This document shows positions 56,389 to 64,000 of a stretch of DNA of 64,000 nt, piece after piece. Origin of the DNA: Pseudomonas sp. efr-133-TYG-5 (lineage in GTDB: Bacteria > Pseudomonadota > Gammaproteobacteria > Pseudomonadales > Pseudomonadaceae); contig NZ_JARVSM010000001.1 of NCBI RefSeq assembly GCF_030209175.1, positions 2,170,001-2,234,000 of the forward strand, in the 5' to 3' direction. The first letter of the stretch is position 1; each line of letters starts with the position of its first letter. The notes under the pieces are model-generated. The model was not told where the DNA came from. It worked only from the letters and a program-made list of their open reading frames with translations, and made no database searches. The translations under genes and the position numbers were made by a program.

Positions 56389-59300
56389 TCAACCGGCGTC
56401 CTTGCGAACCCTGAACCAGGCTGCATACAACGCCGGCAGAAACAGCAGCGTCAGCGCCGTCGCCACGATCAGGCCGCCCATGATCGCCACCGCCATCGGC
56501 CCGAAAAACACGCTGCGCGACAGCGGAATCATCGCCAGCACCGCCGCCAGCGCCGTCAGCACAATCGGCCGGAACCGGCGCACGGTCGCCTCGATGATCG
56601 CCTGCCAGGGCTTGAGCCCGGCCGCGATATCCTGCTCGATCTGATCGACCAGGATGACCGAGTTGCGCATGATCATCCCCGACAGCGCAATCGTCCCCAG
56701 CATGGCCACAAAACCGAACGGCTGACGGAACACCATCAGGAACAGCGTGACCCCGATCAGCCCCAGCGGCGCGGTCAGAAATACCATCGCCGTGCGCGAG
56801 AAACTGCGCAGCTGCACCATCAGCAAGGTCAGCACCACGACGATGAACATCGGCACCCCGGCGTTGACCGATTTCTGCCCGCGCTCGGAATCTTCCACGG
56901 TGCCGCCGACATCGAGCAGATAGCCATCCGGCAGCTCGGCGCGGATCGGATCGAGCGTCGGCAGAATCTGTTTGACCAGCGTCGCCGGTTGCTCCTTGCC
57001 GTAGATATCGGCGCGCACCGTAACGTTCGGCAGGCGGTTGCGGTGCCAGATGATGCCTTCTTCGAAACCGTATTCCAGGGTAGCGATCTGCGACAGCGCG
57101 ACACTGCGACCGTTGTCGGTCGGCACCGCCAGGCTCGGCAGCAGCGACAGCTCGGTGCGCTCATGCACGGTGCCGCGCAGGAGGATTTCGATCAGTTCGT
57201 TGTCCTCGCGGTACTGGCTGACGCTGGAGCCGGTCAGCGAACTCTGGAGGAATTTCGCCAGGTTCGCCGTGCTCACGCCCAGGGCACGGGCGCGATCCTG
57301 ATCGACGTTCAGGTACACCACCTTGCTCGGCTCTTCCCAGTCGAGGTGGACATTGACCACGTGCGGGTTCTCGCGGACTTTGGCGGCGACCTTGCGCGCC
57401 AGCGCACGGACTTCATCGATGTGCTCGCCGGTGACGCGGAACTGCACCGGATAGCCGACCGGCGGGCCATTCTCCAGGCGCGTGACCCGCGAGCGCAGCG
57501 CCGGGAATTGCTCGTTGAGCGTGTCGATCAGCCAGGTGCGCAGCGCTTCGCGTTCCTCGATGGTTTTTGCCAGCACGACAAACTGGGCAAAACTCGCCGC
57601 CGGCAATTGCTGGTCCAGCGGCAGGTAGAAGCGCGGCGAACCGGTGCCGACGTAGGCCACATAGTTGTCGATGCCGGCATGGTCCTTGAGCAGCGCCTCC
57701 AGGCGCTTGACCTCGGCGGCGGTATTGCTCAGGGACGCGCCTTCGGCGAGTTTCAGGTCAACCATCAGCTCCAGGCGGTTGGAGGCCGGGAAAAACTGCT
57801 GCGGTACGAAACGGAACAGCATCACCGACGCGATAAACAACCCCACGGTCAGCACGATCACGGTTTTGCGGCGGCGCACGCACCACTCCACCACACGGCG
57901 CACCCGCTGGTAGAACGGCGTGGCGTAAGGGTCGGGCTGGCCGTCACCGCTGCCGTGTTTGGCCGCATGAATTTTCGCCAGATCCGGCAGGAGTCTTTCC
58001 CCCAGGTATGGCACAAACACCACCGCCGCCACCCACGAAGCGAGCAAGGCGATGGTCACCACCTGGAAGATCGAGCGGGTGTATTCGCCGGTGCCGGACT
58101 GCGCGGTGGCAATCGGCAGGAACCCGGCGGCGGTGATCAGCGTACCGGTGAGCATCGGGAACGCGGTGCTGGTCCAGGCGTAACTGGCGGCCTTGATCCG
58201 GTCGAAGCCCTGCTCCATTTTGATCGCCATCATTTCCACGGCGATGATCGCATCGTCCACCAGCAGCCCCAGCGCCAGTACCAGTGCGCCGAGGGAAATC
58301 TTGTGCAGGCCGATGCCCAGGTAATACATGCAGGCGAACGTCATCGCCAGCACCAGGGGAATGGTCAGCGCCACCACCATGCCGGTGCGCACGCCGAGAG
58401 AGAAGAAGCTCACCAGCAAGACGATGGCCAGGGCCTCGACCAACACCTGGACGAACTCGCCGACCCCGGATTTCACCGCCGCCGGCTGATCCGAGACTTT
58501 GCGCAGCTGCATGCCGGCCGGAAGGTTTTTCTGAATGCGGGCGAATTCGATTTCCAGCGCCTTGCCCAGCACCAGAATGTCGCCGCCGTCCTTCATCGCC
58601 ACCGCAAGGCCGATGGCGTCCTCGCCCATGAAGCGCATGCGCGGTGCCGGTGGATCGTTGAAACCGCGGCGCACGTCGGCGACATCGGCGATGCGGAACG
58701 TCCGGTCGCCGACGCGGATCGGGAAGTTCCTGATCTCGTCGACCGTCTGAAAATTCCCCGAAACCCGTAGCTGCAAACGCTCGCTGCCGGTTTCGAAGAA
58801 GCCCGCGGTGGACACCGCGTTCTGCTCTTCCAGCGCCTGCTGCACCGCCGCCAGCGGCAAGCCGAGGGTGGCGAGTTTGACGTTGGACAGCTCGACCCAG
58901 ATCTTCTCGTCCTGCAGCCCGAGCAGTTCGACCTTGCCCACGTCCCTGACCCGTTGCAGCTGGATCTGGATGCGATCGGCGTAATCCTTGAGCACCGCAT
59001 AGTCAAAACCGTCGCCGGTCAGCGCATAGATATTGCCGAACGTGGTGCCGAATTCGTCATTGAAAAACGGGCCCTGAATACCCGGCGGCAGGGTCTGGCG
59101 AATGTCGCTGACCTTCTTGCGCACCTGATACCAGAGCTCCGGAATCTGCACCGAGTGCATCGAGTCGCGGGCAATGAACGTGACCTGCGATTCACCGGGG
59201 CGGGAGAACGAGACAATGCGCTCGTACTCGCCGGTTTCCATCAGCTTCTTTTCGATGCGTTCGGTGACCTGGCGCGAGACTTCCTGGGCCGTGGCGCCCG

Positions 59301-59460
59301 GCCAGCGGGTCTGGATCACCATGGCTTTGAAGGTGAACGGCGGGTCTTCGCTCTGCCCCAGCTTGGTGTAGGACAAGGCGCCGACGATCGCCAGCAAAAG
59401 CATCAGGAACAGTACGATCTGGCGATTGCGCAGCGCCCAGGCGGAAAGATTGAAACCCAT
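56389..59460 (-). CDS. RND-family efflux transporter, HAE1-type inner-membrane pump
   Basis: The 1023-residue protein has the RND layout: a first membrane helix (about 13-32), a large periplasmic loop, a helix cluster with GLLVDDAIIAVEMM (the Asp-Asp proton relay, near 400), a second periplasmic loop, and a final cluster with GLIGVTLFLMVF and ALSGMIMRNSVILVDQI. It is likely an energy-driven exporter that pairs with the membrane-fusion lipoprotein just upstream. No outer-membrane channel gene is in this cluster, so a shared TolC/OprM-type channel is presumed. Substrate unknown. Confidence 0.93.
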   Translation of the reverse strand: MGFNLSAWALRNRQIVLFLMLLLAIVGALSYTKLGQSEDPPFTFKAMVIQTRWPGATAQEVSRQVTERIEKKLMETGEYERIVSFSRPGESQVTFIARDSMHSVQIPELWYQVRKKVSDIRQTLPPGIQGPFFNDEFGTTFGNIYALTGDGFDYAVLKDYADRIQIQLQRVRDVGKVELLGLQDEKIWVELSNVKLATLGLPLAAVQQALEEQNAVSTAGFFETGSERLQLRVSGNFQTVDEIRNFPIRVGDRTFRIADVADVRRGFNDPPAPRMRFMGEDAIGLAVAMKDGGDILVLGKALEIEFARIQKNLPAGMQLRKVSDQPAAVKSGVGEFVQVLVEALAIVLLVSFFSLGVRTGMVVALTIPLVLAMTFACMYYLGIGLHKISLGALVLALGLLVDDAIIAVEMMAIKMEQGFDRIKAASYAWTSTAFPMLTGTLITAAGFLPIATAQSGTGEYTRSIFQVVTIALLASWVAAVVFVPYLGERLLPDLAKIHAAKHGSGDGQPDPYATPFYQRVRRVVEWCVRRRKTVIVLTVGLFIASVMLFRFVPQQFFPASNRLELMVDLKLAEGASLSNTAAEVKRLEALLKDHAGIDNYVAYVGTGSPRFYLPLDQQLPAASFAQFVVLAKTIEEREALRTWLIDTLNEQFPALRSRVTRLENGPPVGYPVQFRVTGEHIDEVRALARKVAAKVRENPHVVNVHLDWEEPSKVVYLNVDQDRARALGVSTANLAKFLQSSLTGSSVSQYREDNELIEILLRGTVHERTELSLLPSLAVPTDNGRSVALSQIATLEYGFEEGIIWHRNRLPNVTVRADIYGKEQPATLVKQILPTLDPIRAELPDGYLLDVGGTVEDSERGQKSVNAGVPMFIVVVLTLLMVQLRSFSRTAMVFLTAPLGLIGVTLFLMVFRQPFGFVAMLGTIALSGMIMRNSVILVDQIEQDIAAGLKPWQAIIEATVRRFRPIVLTALAAVLAMIPLSRSVFFGPMAVAIMGGLIVATALTLLFLPALYAAWFRVRKDAG

Positions 59461-59466
59461 CGGGAC

Positions 59467-60567
59467 TTACTCCTTGTCCGCCAGATTGACCACGCGGTTG
59501 GCGCGGTCCACCGGACGCACCTGCTGCCCTTCGAGCAAGACATGGACGCCGGCGGCCACCACCCAGTCGCTGGCGTTCAGACCTTCGAGCACCGGCACGC
59601 TTTTCTCGCCGAACGGGCCAATGCGCACCGGGGTCTTTTTCAGCGTGTTGTCGGCCTTGACCACCCAGACGTAAGTCGCGCCGTTTTCGGCGCTGAGTGC
59701 CGACAGCGGCACCGACAGCGGCACGCTTTCAGTGCTCTGCACGAACACCCGGGCGCTCTGACCGAGTTCGGCGGGAACCTTGCCGGCAGTGAAGGCAATG
59801 CGGGCGGCGAAGGTGCGCGATTTCGGATCGGCGGCCGGCGACAGTTCGCGGATCTGCCCGGCAAAGCGTTGGTTGGGCTGGGTCCACAGTTCCACCGTGA
59901 CAGGCTGGCCGACCTTGAAGCGTCCGAAGCTCTGCTCCGGCAGGCTGATCAGCACTTCGCGTTCGCCGTCGGTAGCCAGGGTGAACACGGTCTGGCCGGC
60001 AGCGACCACTTGCCCGACTTCCACCGAACGCTTGGCCACTACGCCGTCCTGCGGCGCACGCAGCACGGCGTAGCTGGCCTGGTTGTTGGAGACGTTGAAT
60101 TCGGCCTTGATCTGTTTGAGGCGGGCTTCGCCGGAGCGATAGAGGTTTTCTGCGTTGTCGTAGGCCGAGCGGCTGACCATCTGCCGCTCCATCAGGGTCT
60201 TGTAGCGGTCGCGCTCGGCGCGCACCAGATTGAGGTTGGCTTCGGCGGCGGTGACCTGGGCGCGCGTGGCTTCCAGTTGCAGGCGCACGTCCTGCGGGTC
60301 GAGCTCGGCCAACGGCTGGTCGGCCTTCACCCGCTGACCTTCCTCGACCAGTCGTCGGCTGACCTTGCCGCCGATACGGAACGCCAGGTCCGGCTCGTAA
60401 CGGGCGCGCACCTCGCCCGGATAACTTTCCAGCGCCTGCGCCGAAGGCTCTGGCTGCACCACCATGGCCGGGCGTATGGCAACCTGCGTCGCCTCTTCCT
60501 GACCGCATGCGGACAATAAAAAAGCCAGACTGACTGGCAACGTAAAGGACAACGCATGGCGGAACAT
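59467..60567 (-). CDS. RND efflux membrane-fusion protein (lipoprotein)
   Basis: The 366-residue precursor has a lipoprotein signal (LPVSLAFLLSAC, lipid Cys21), a lipoyl-like domain split around a helical hairpin (GGKVSRRLVEEGQRVKADQP, then GVVAKRSVEVGQVVAAGQ), and a beta-barrel domain. It is the periplasmic adaptor for the RND pump encoded six bases downstream. The gene is divergent from a tetR gene, with a likely operator in between. Confidence 0.93.
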   Translation of the reverse strand: MFRHALSFTLPVSLAFLLSACGQEEATQVAIRPAMVVQPEPSAQALESYPGEVRARYEPDLAFRIGGKVSRRLVEEGQRVKADQPLAELDPQDVRLQLEATRAQVTAAEANLNLVRAERDRYKTLMERQMVSRSAYDNAENLYRSGEARLKQIKAEFNVSNNQASYAVLRAPQDGVVAKRSVEVGQVVAAGQTVFTLATDGEREVLISLPEQSFGRFKVGQPVTVELWTQPNQRFAGQIRELSPAADPKSRTFAARIAFTAGKVPAELGQSARVFVQSTESVPLSVPLSALSAENGATYVWVVKADNTLKKTPVRIGPFGEKSVPVLEGLNASDWVVAAGVHVLLEGQQVRPVDRANRVVNLADKE

Positions 60568-60601
60568 GGTGACGGACCTTTCGCTAATGGTGCTTGGAAT
60601 A

Positions 60602-60632
60602 ATTATACTGGCCGGTATGTTATTAATAGCAA
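60602..60632 (-). promoter_or_regulatory. Predicted promoter of the RND operon with overlapping operator
   Basis: On the minus strand TATAAT (60607-60602) is a perfect -10. A TTGCTA -35 candidate (60632-60627) sits 19 bases upstream. Between them lies ATACTGGCCGGTAT (60605-60618), a near-perfect palindrome with two mismatched positions, and a further CCAGTAT half-site occurs at 60643-60649. A TetR dimer bound here would block the promoter. Confidence 0.65.
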
Positions 60633-60661
60633 ACTCACCAGTCCAGTATTAAAAGCGAAGA

Positions 60662-61297
60662 ATGTCGAACAATCTTGCAGCTCCAAACGGCCCGGGTCGC
60701 CCGAAGGATCTGGCCAAGCGCCAGGCCATTCTCGATGCGGCGAAAGTCCTGTTTCTCAGTCATGGCTATGCCAACACCAGCATGGACGCGGTGGCTACGG
60801 CTGCCGGCGTTTCAAAGCTGACGGTCTACAGCCATTTCAACGACAAGGAAACGCTGTTCTCCTCCGCCGTGATGGCCAAATGCGAGGAGCAGTTACCGCC
60901 GCTGTTCTTCGAATTGCCCGACGGCATCCCCGTGGAAAATGTGTTGCTGAACATTGCCAGGGGCTTCCACCACCTGATCAACAGCGACGAGTCGGTGAAT
61001 CTGCACCGCTTGATGATGGCGCTGGGCACGCAAGATCCGAAGCTGTCGCAGATTTTCTTCGAGGCCGGCCCAGAGCGCATGGTGCAAGGCATGGAACGGC
61101 TGCTCAAACGCATCGACGAGACCGGTGCGCTGAGCATCGACCAGCCACGTAATGCGGCCGAGCATTTCTTCTGCCTGCTCAAGGGCGCGGGGAATTTTCG
61201 TTTGCTGTATTGCTGCGGCGAGCCGCTGAGCGAAGAGGCTGCAGAGAGTCATGTGCAGGAGGTAGTGGGGTTGTTCATGCGGGCTTACAGACCCTAG
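60662..61297 (+). CDS. TetR-family regulator, probable repressor of the RND operon
   Basis: The 211-residue protein has an N-terminal TetR helix-turn-helix (about 18-64, including ILDAAKVLFLSHGYANTSMD and VSKLTVYSHFNDKETLF) and a C-terminal ligand-binding helical domain of the AefR-like type. It is divergent from the efflux genes, 94 bases away, with a palindrome overlapping their promoter. The GRPKD near its start is a frequent DNA-contacting arm. The inducer is unknown. Confidence 0.9.
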   Translation: MSNNLAAPNGPGRPKDLAKRQAILDAAKVLFLSHGYANTSMDAVATAAGVSKLTVYSHFNDKETLFSSAVMAKCEEQLPPLFFELPDGIPVENVLLNIARGFHHLINSDESVNLHRLMMALGTQDPKLSQIFFEAGPERMVQGMERLLKRIDETGALSIDQPRNAAEHFFCLLKGAGNFRLLYCCGEPLSEEAAESHVQEVVGLFMRAYRP

Positions 61298-61320
61298 AGA
61301 CCTGGTGATTGGTCTACCCC

Positions 61321-61389
61321 CCTTCGCGAGCAGGCTCGCTCCCACATTTGAAATGCATTCCAATGTGGGAGCGAGCCTGCTCGCGAAGG
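61321..61389. repeat. REPIN between convergent tetR and rsmJ
   Basis: CCTTCGCGAGCAGGCTCGCT (from 61321) and its inverted copy ending CTCGCGAAGG at 61388 are separated by about 20 bases. GTGGG ends face inward. As at 5191 and 43548, the inward form lies between two convergent genes. Confidence 0.85.
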
Positions 61390-61402
61390 CGGCGACCCGG
61401 TC

Positions 61403-62185
61403 TCAGCCCTTGAGTGCCTTCTTCGGGTAGATGTCATACCGACTGGATTTGCCATCCAGCGCATGGCTCGGCTTCGGCCCCTCTATGCACGGCGCCTTGC
61501 GCGGGCGCTTGACCACCACCCGGTGCGTCGCCAATGCCAGCGCCGCCTCCAGCAGTGCCGGCGCATCCGGGTCATCCCCGACCAGCGGCCGGAACAGGCG
61601 CATTTCCTTTTTCACCAGCGCGGTTTTCTCGCGATGCGGGAACATCGGGTCGAGGTAGATCACCTGCGGCGGCTCGCCCTCCCAGTTGCGCATGACCTCG
61701 ATCGAGTTACCCTTGAGCAGCTTCATCCGCGCCACGATCGGCGCCACGTCGAAATCTTCCGCGGCCCGCGCCAGACCATCCTCCAGCAGCGCCCCGATCA
61801 GCGGCTGACGCTCGATCAGGCTCATTTCACAGCCCAGACTGGCCAGAACGAACGCGTCCTTGCCCAACCCCGCCGTGGCGTCCAGCACCCGTGGGCGCAC
61901 GCCTTGAGCGATGCCGACCGCCTTGGCGATCATCTGCCCGCTGCCGCCGCCGTACAGACGCCGATGCGCCGCACCGCCCTCGACAAAGTCCACCCGCACC
62001 GGTCCCGGCGCATCCGAGCCGAGCTGCTGCAGCTGCAAACCCTGCTCGCCCACCTGCAAGGCGAACTCGCCGTCGTCCACCTGCAGCGGCAGGCCCAGGC
62101 GCTCGGCCCATTGCTCGGCTTGCGCTTCAAACGTCGGGCCGAGGGCCTGGACATGGATGCGGCAGGCCGCGGGTTGCTCAATCAT
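61403..62185 (-). CDS. rsmJ: 16S rRNA (guanine(1516)-N2)-methyltransferase RsmJ
   Basis: RsmJ methylates N2 of G1516 in 16S rRNA. The 260-residue product has [39 protein letters not shown] (S-adenosylmethionine site) and [20 protein letters not shown] (catalytic NPPY-like DPMFP), all RsmJ/YhiQ hallmarks. The start [10 protein letters not shown] at 62185 is chosen; the open frame continues to 62269 without family sequence. Confidence 0.94.
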   Translation of the reverse strand: MIEQPAACRIHVQALGPTFEAQAEQWAERLGLPLQVDDGEFALQVGEQGLQLQQLGSDAPGPVRVDFVEGGAAHRRLYGGGSGQMIAKAVGIAQGVRPRVLDATAGLGKDAFVLASLGCEMSLIERQPLIGALLEDGLARAAEDFDVAPIVARMKLLKGNSIEVMRNWEGEPPQVIYLDPMFPHREKTALVKKEMRLFRPLVGDDPDAPALLEAALALATHRVVVKRPRKAPCIEGPKPSHALDGKSSRYDIYPKKALKG

Positions 62186-62278
62186 GAAAACACGCTCAAA
62201 AAAGTTAAGGATCGGCAAAAAGTGGCCGATAAACCAATCAACGCGCATTTTGCCAGAGCTGAGCGTCAACCGAAAAAA

Positions 62279-62899
62279 ATGTCAGGCATTCTTCCCACAT
62301 CGATTGGCTACATTTCGCCCAAGGGCGACTTCAGCCGTCATAACACTCAAGCATTGGGCGGCGTCAGTCACCTGTGGCAGGATTTCTTTGCCCAGGCCCT
62401 GGCCGAACAATCGAGCGATGTGGTGCCGGCCTGTGGCACCTTTCCACCGGTTGACCTGAACAGCCCGGAAGAACCGACCCTGGGCAGCGAGCTGCACGCG
62501 CACATCATCGAGCAGCGTCAGTGCGACGTGGTCGAGACCGAAGTGCGTCCGCCGGAGCCGCTGTTCCTGCCAATCGCCGAGTTCGAAACCGATCTGCTGG
62601 ACAAGCCGTTCCCACCGTTCCCGCCAGAAGAACTCAAGGCTCAGCAAGAGCAGCAGGACTTCGACAGCAGCTGGGTTCGCCCGATCGTGATCAACAGCGG
62701 TCAGCCTGTGCCAGAGCCTGGCCCGGCGCCGCAGAAGAAGCCGCTGTACTTGCCGATTGCCGAATTCGACCTCGACTTGCTGCAAAAACCTTATCCACCG
62801 TTCCCGCCGGAAGAAATCGTCGAGCAGCAGAAGGCACTGGACTTCGATAACGGCTGGGCGCGCCCGATCGTGCTGCAGAACCTGCGCCTCGCCGCCTGA
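62279..62899 (+). CDS. Protein of unknown function with two [13 protein letters not shown] repeats
   Basis: The 206-residue protein is not recognised. Its first 90 residues include [20 protein letters not shown]. Residues about 94-137 and 155-198 are a direct repeat: each has PL(F/Y)[11 protein letters not shown](F/Y)PPFPPEE, a QQ pair, a DFD and a W.RPIV end. The units are separated by a Pro-rich linker. It is acidic, has two cysteines (52, 82) and no signal peptide or membrane segment. The ATG at 62279 lies 93 bases from divergent rsmJ; the ribosome site is weak. Confidence 0.75.
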   Translation: MSGILPTSIGYISPKGDFSRHNTQALGGVSHLWQDFFAQALAEQSSDVVPACGTFPPVDLNSPEEPTLGSELHAHIIEQRQCDVVETEVRPPEPLFLPIAEFETDLLDKPFPPFPPEELKAQQEQQDFDSSWVRPIVINSGQPVPEPGPAPQKKPLYLPIAEFDLDLLQKPYPPFPPEEIVEQQKALDFDNGWARPIVLQNLRLAA

Positions 62900-62903
62900 T
62901 CCC

Positions 62904-63602
62904 TCAGCGACACACGCTCCAGCGCCCGACATCGACATGAAAGTGATTGCGGTGGGCGGCGTTGTAGTCCGGACTCAACACCACACTGAACGCCTCGCAG
63001 GCGCCATCGCGCACCTGACGCAGAAACTGCGCATCCTGATTCTGTTTCGGCCAGTCCTTGAGCACGCTGATGCTGCGCCCGTCCGCCAGCCGAAAACCGC
63101 TGATGTCCAGCGCATCGGCACTGGCATGCCGACTGAGCGCCCCGCTCTCACGGTTATAAACATTGCGACAGGCGAAACTGCCGAGGTGCTCGAGCCGCGT
63201 CACCGGTTGCCCGTAAACCTCGCGCGCCGCCGGTTGCAGCGTGTGGCGCTCGAACATCGCGTAAGCCACCGCCAGCGGACAGCTGGCAAGAAAGCTGCTG
63301 CTCAGCGCCACCTCGCCACCCTGCACGCGCACAGCGGCGATCAATGGGCACTTGGCATCGGGGCTGTCGGCCTGCGGCGTAACCCGCAGGCTCGAGCTGC
63401 GCAAGGCTTGCTCGCATAAAGCCGCATCACCGCGCAGGCGCGTGAGCTTGTAGCCGGTCAGCCAGTTGGGCGGCGCCTTGACGTCCAGCGGCGCCCAGGG
63501 ATTCCACTCGGGCGCCACCTCGATCCAACCACGCCAGACGCCAAGCAGCGCGCCGCCGATCAGCAGCAGCGCTGACAGCGCCAGCCAGCGCCCCCTGCTC
63601 AC
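62904..63602 (-). CDS. Extensin-family protein (possible M15-like peptidase fold)
   Basis: The 232-residue product has an N-terminal membrane anchor or signal (about 5-24, LALSALLLIGGALLGVW) and a domain matching the bacterial extensin-like family. SRHASADALDISGF places His159 and Asp166 seven residues apart, and HRNHFHVDV adds His220/His222; this spacing resembles zinc ligands of M15 peptidoglycan peptidases. Six cysteines suggest a periplasmic location. The start is GTG at 63600-63602, overlapping the upstream gene's stop as GTGA. Confidence 0.85.
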   Translation of the reverse strand: MSRGRWLALSALLLIGGALLGVWRGWIEVAPEWNPWAPLDVKAPPNWLTGYKLTRLRGDAALCEQALRSSSLRVTPQADSPDAKCPLIAAVRVQGGEVALSSSFLASCPLAVAYAMFERHTLQPAAREVYGQPVTRLEHLGSFACRNVYNRESGALSRHASADALDISGFRLADGRSISVLKDWPKQNQDAQFLRQVRDGACEAFSVVLSPDYNAAHRNHFHVDVGRWSVCR

Positions 63603-64000
63603 CCGAAGAACTGATTGGCCTGGGCGTACGGCATGGACTGTGCGGTAAACCCGAAGGTGCCGGACTGCTGGATTTCCTCCGCTGCGCGGAAGAACTCACC
63701 GTACGCCGCCAGTGCCAGCGCCGAGCCGGTGCTGACCCGGCGCACGCCCATTGCCGCCAATTGCTGCACGGTCAGCTTCAGGCCGCCGGACATCAGCACA
63801 TTGACCGGTTTCGGCGCCACCGCGCGCACCACGGCGAGGACTTCTTCGGCACTGCGCAGGCCCGGTGCATAGAGCACATCGGCACCTGCCTCGGCGAAAG
63901 CCTGCAAGCGGCGGATGGTGTCGTCGAGATCCGGCTTGCCGTGCAGGTAGTTTTCCGCGCGGGCGGTCAGGATGAAGGGAAACGCCAGTGTGCGCACGGC
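63599..64000 (-). CDS. Isocitrate lyase/phosphoenolpyruvate mutase-family protein (N-terminus beyond the window)
   Basis: Only the last 133 residues are visible; the frame is still open at base 64000. The stretch FILTARAENYLHGKPDLDDTI followed by RLQAFAEAGADVLYAPGL, and KPVNVLMSGGLKLTVQQLAAMGVRRVSTGS, are typical of the ICL/PEP mutase (oxaloacetate decarboxylase-like) barrel after its metal-binding half. (The first segment spans residues 8-28 of the visible part.) It overlaps the extensin-family gene. The reaction cannot be named without the missing part. Confidence 0.88.
   Translation of the reverse strand, partial: AVRTLAFPFILTARAENYLHGKPDLDDTIRRLQAFAEAGADVLYAPGLRSAEEVLAVVRAVAPKPVNVLMSGGLKLTVQQLAAMGVRRVSTGSALALAAYGEFFRAAEEIQQSGTFGFTAQSMPYAQANQFFG

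Noticed and set aside
61463..62278. Upstream extension of the LPIAEF-repeat protein into the antisense of rsmJ
   Set aside because: The frame is open to 61463 only as a shadow of rsmJ. The ATG at 62279, just past the rsmJ start region, gives a sensible protein.

Overview
The window reads as chromosomal DNA of a Pseudomonas, most likely of the P. fluorescens group. It is GC-rich with strong third-position GC bias. Gene order follows, from memory, the P. aeruginosa block surE-truD-ispF-fghA-adhC-LysR / ispD-ftsB-eno-kdsA-pyrG-tilS-accA-dnaE-rnhB-lpxBA-fabZ-lpxD-skp-bamA-rseP-dxr-cdsA-uppS-frr-pyrH-tsf-rpsB // map-glnD-dapC. Intergenic spaces carry paired palindromes (core GGGAGCGAGCCTGCTCGCGA) of the kind called REP/REPIN in this group. 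I see no prophage, insertion sequence, CRISPR array, tRNA or rRNA.

Layout. 1-5.2 kb: end of the surE/truD/ispF set and a glutathione-dependent formaldehyde detoxification pair (fghA, frmA) facing a LysR regulator. 5.3-31.5 kb: a nearly unbroken minus-strand run of core genes. It makes isoprenoid precursors and carrier lipid (ispD, dxr, uppS, with ispF nearby), lipid A/Kdo (kdsA, lpxA, lpxB, lpxD), fatty acids and phospholipid (accA, fabZ, cdsA), and outer-membrane assembly factors (skp, bamA, rseP). It also holds dnaE, rnhB, pyrG, pyrH, tilS, eno, ftsB and translation genes (frr, tsf, rpsB). 31.8-36.6 kb: map, glnD and dapC on the plus strand, divergent from rpsB.

36.7-49.5 kb is mixed. It holds a tandem pair of astacin-like zinc metalloproteases, a CPA1 Na+/H+ antiporter, an ArsC-like reductase, dapD, the csdA-csdE sulfur-transfer pair facing tcdA, an NdvB-like GH17-GT2 glucan synthase, dapE, rlmA and a small acidic orphan. 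49.9-56.3 kb: a large repeat-containing lipoprotein with a halovibrin-like C-terminal domain, a cold-shock protein, plsB, a YbaY-type lipoprotein and a DUF4197 protein. 56.4-61.3 kb: an RND efflux pump with its membrane-fusion lipoprotein, divergent from a TetR regulator. 61.4-64 kb: rsmJ, a repeat-bearing protein of unknown function, an extensin-family protein, and the C-terminal part of an isocitrate lyase/PEP mutase-family enzyme cut by the window edge.

The least explained items are four: the protease pair with a shared N-terminal motif and basic site (36.8-38.4 kb); the lipoprotein with recently duplicated repeats in front of a six-cysteine toxin-like domain (50-51.9 kb); the duplicated LPIAEF-unit protein (62.3-62.9 kb); and a terminator-like hairpin that swallows the ispF ribosome-binding site (2.06-2.1 kb). 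I did not find a clear multi-gene defence or other new system. All family assignments are from reading motifs; no database search was run.
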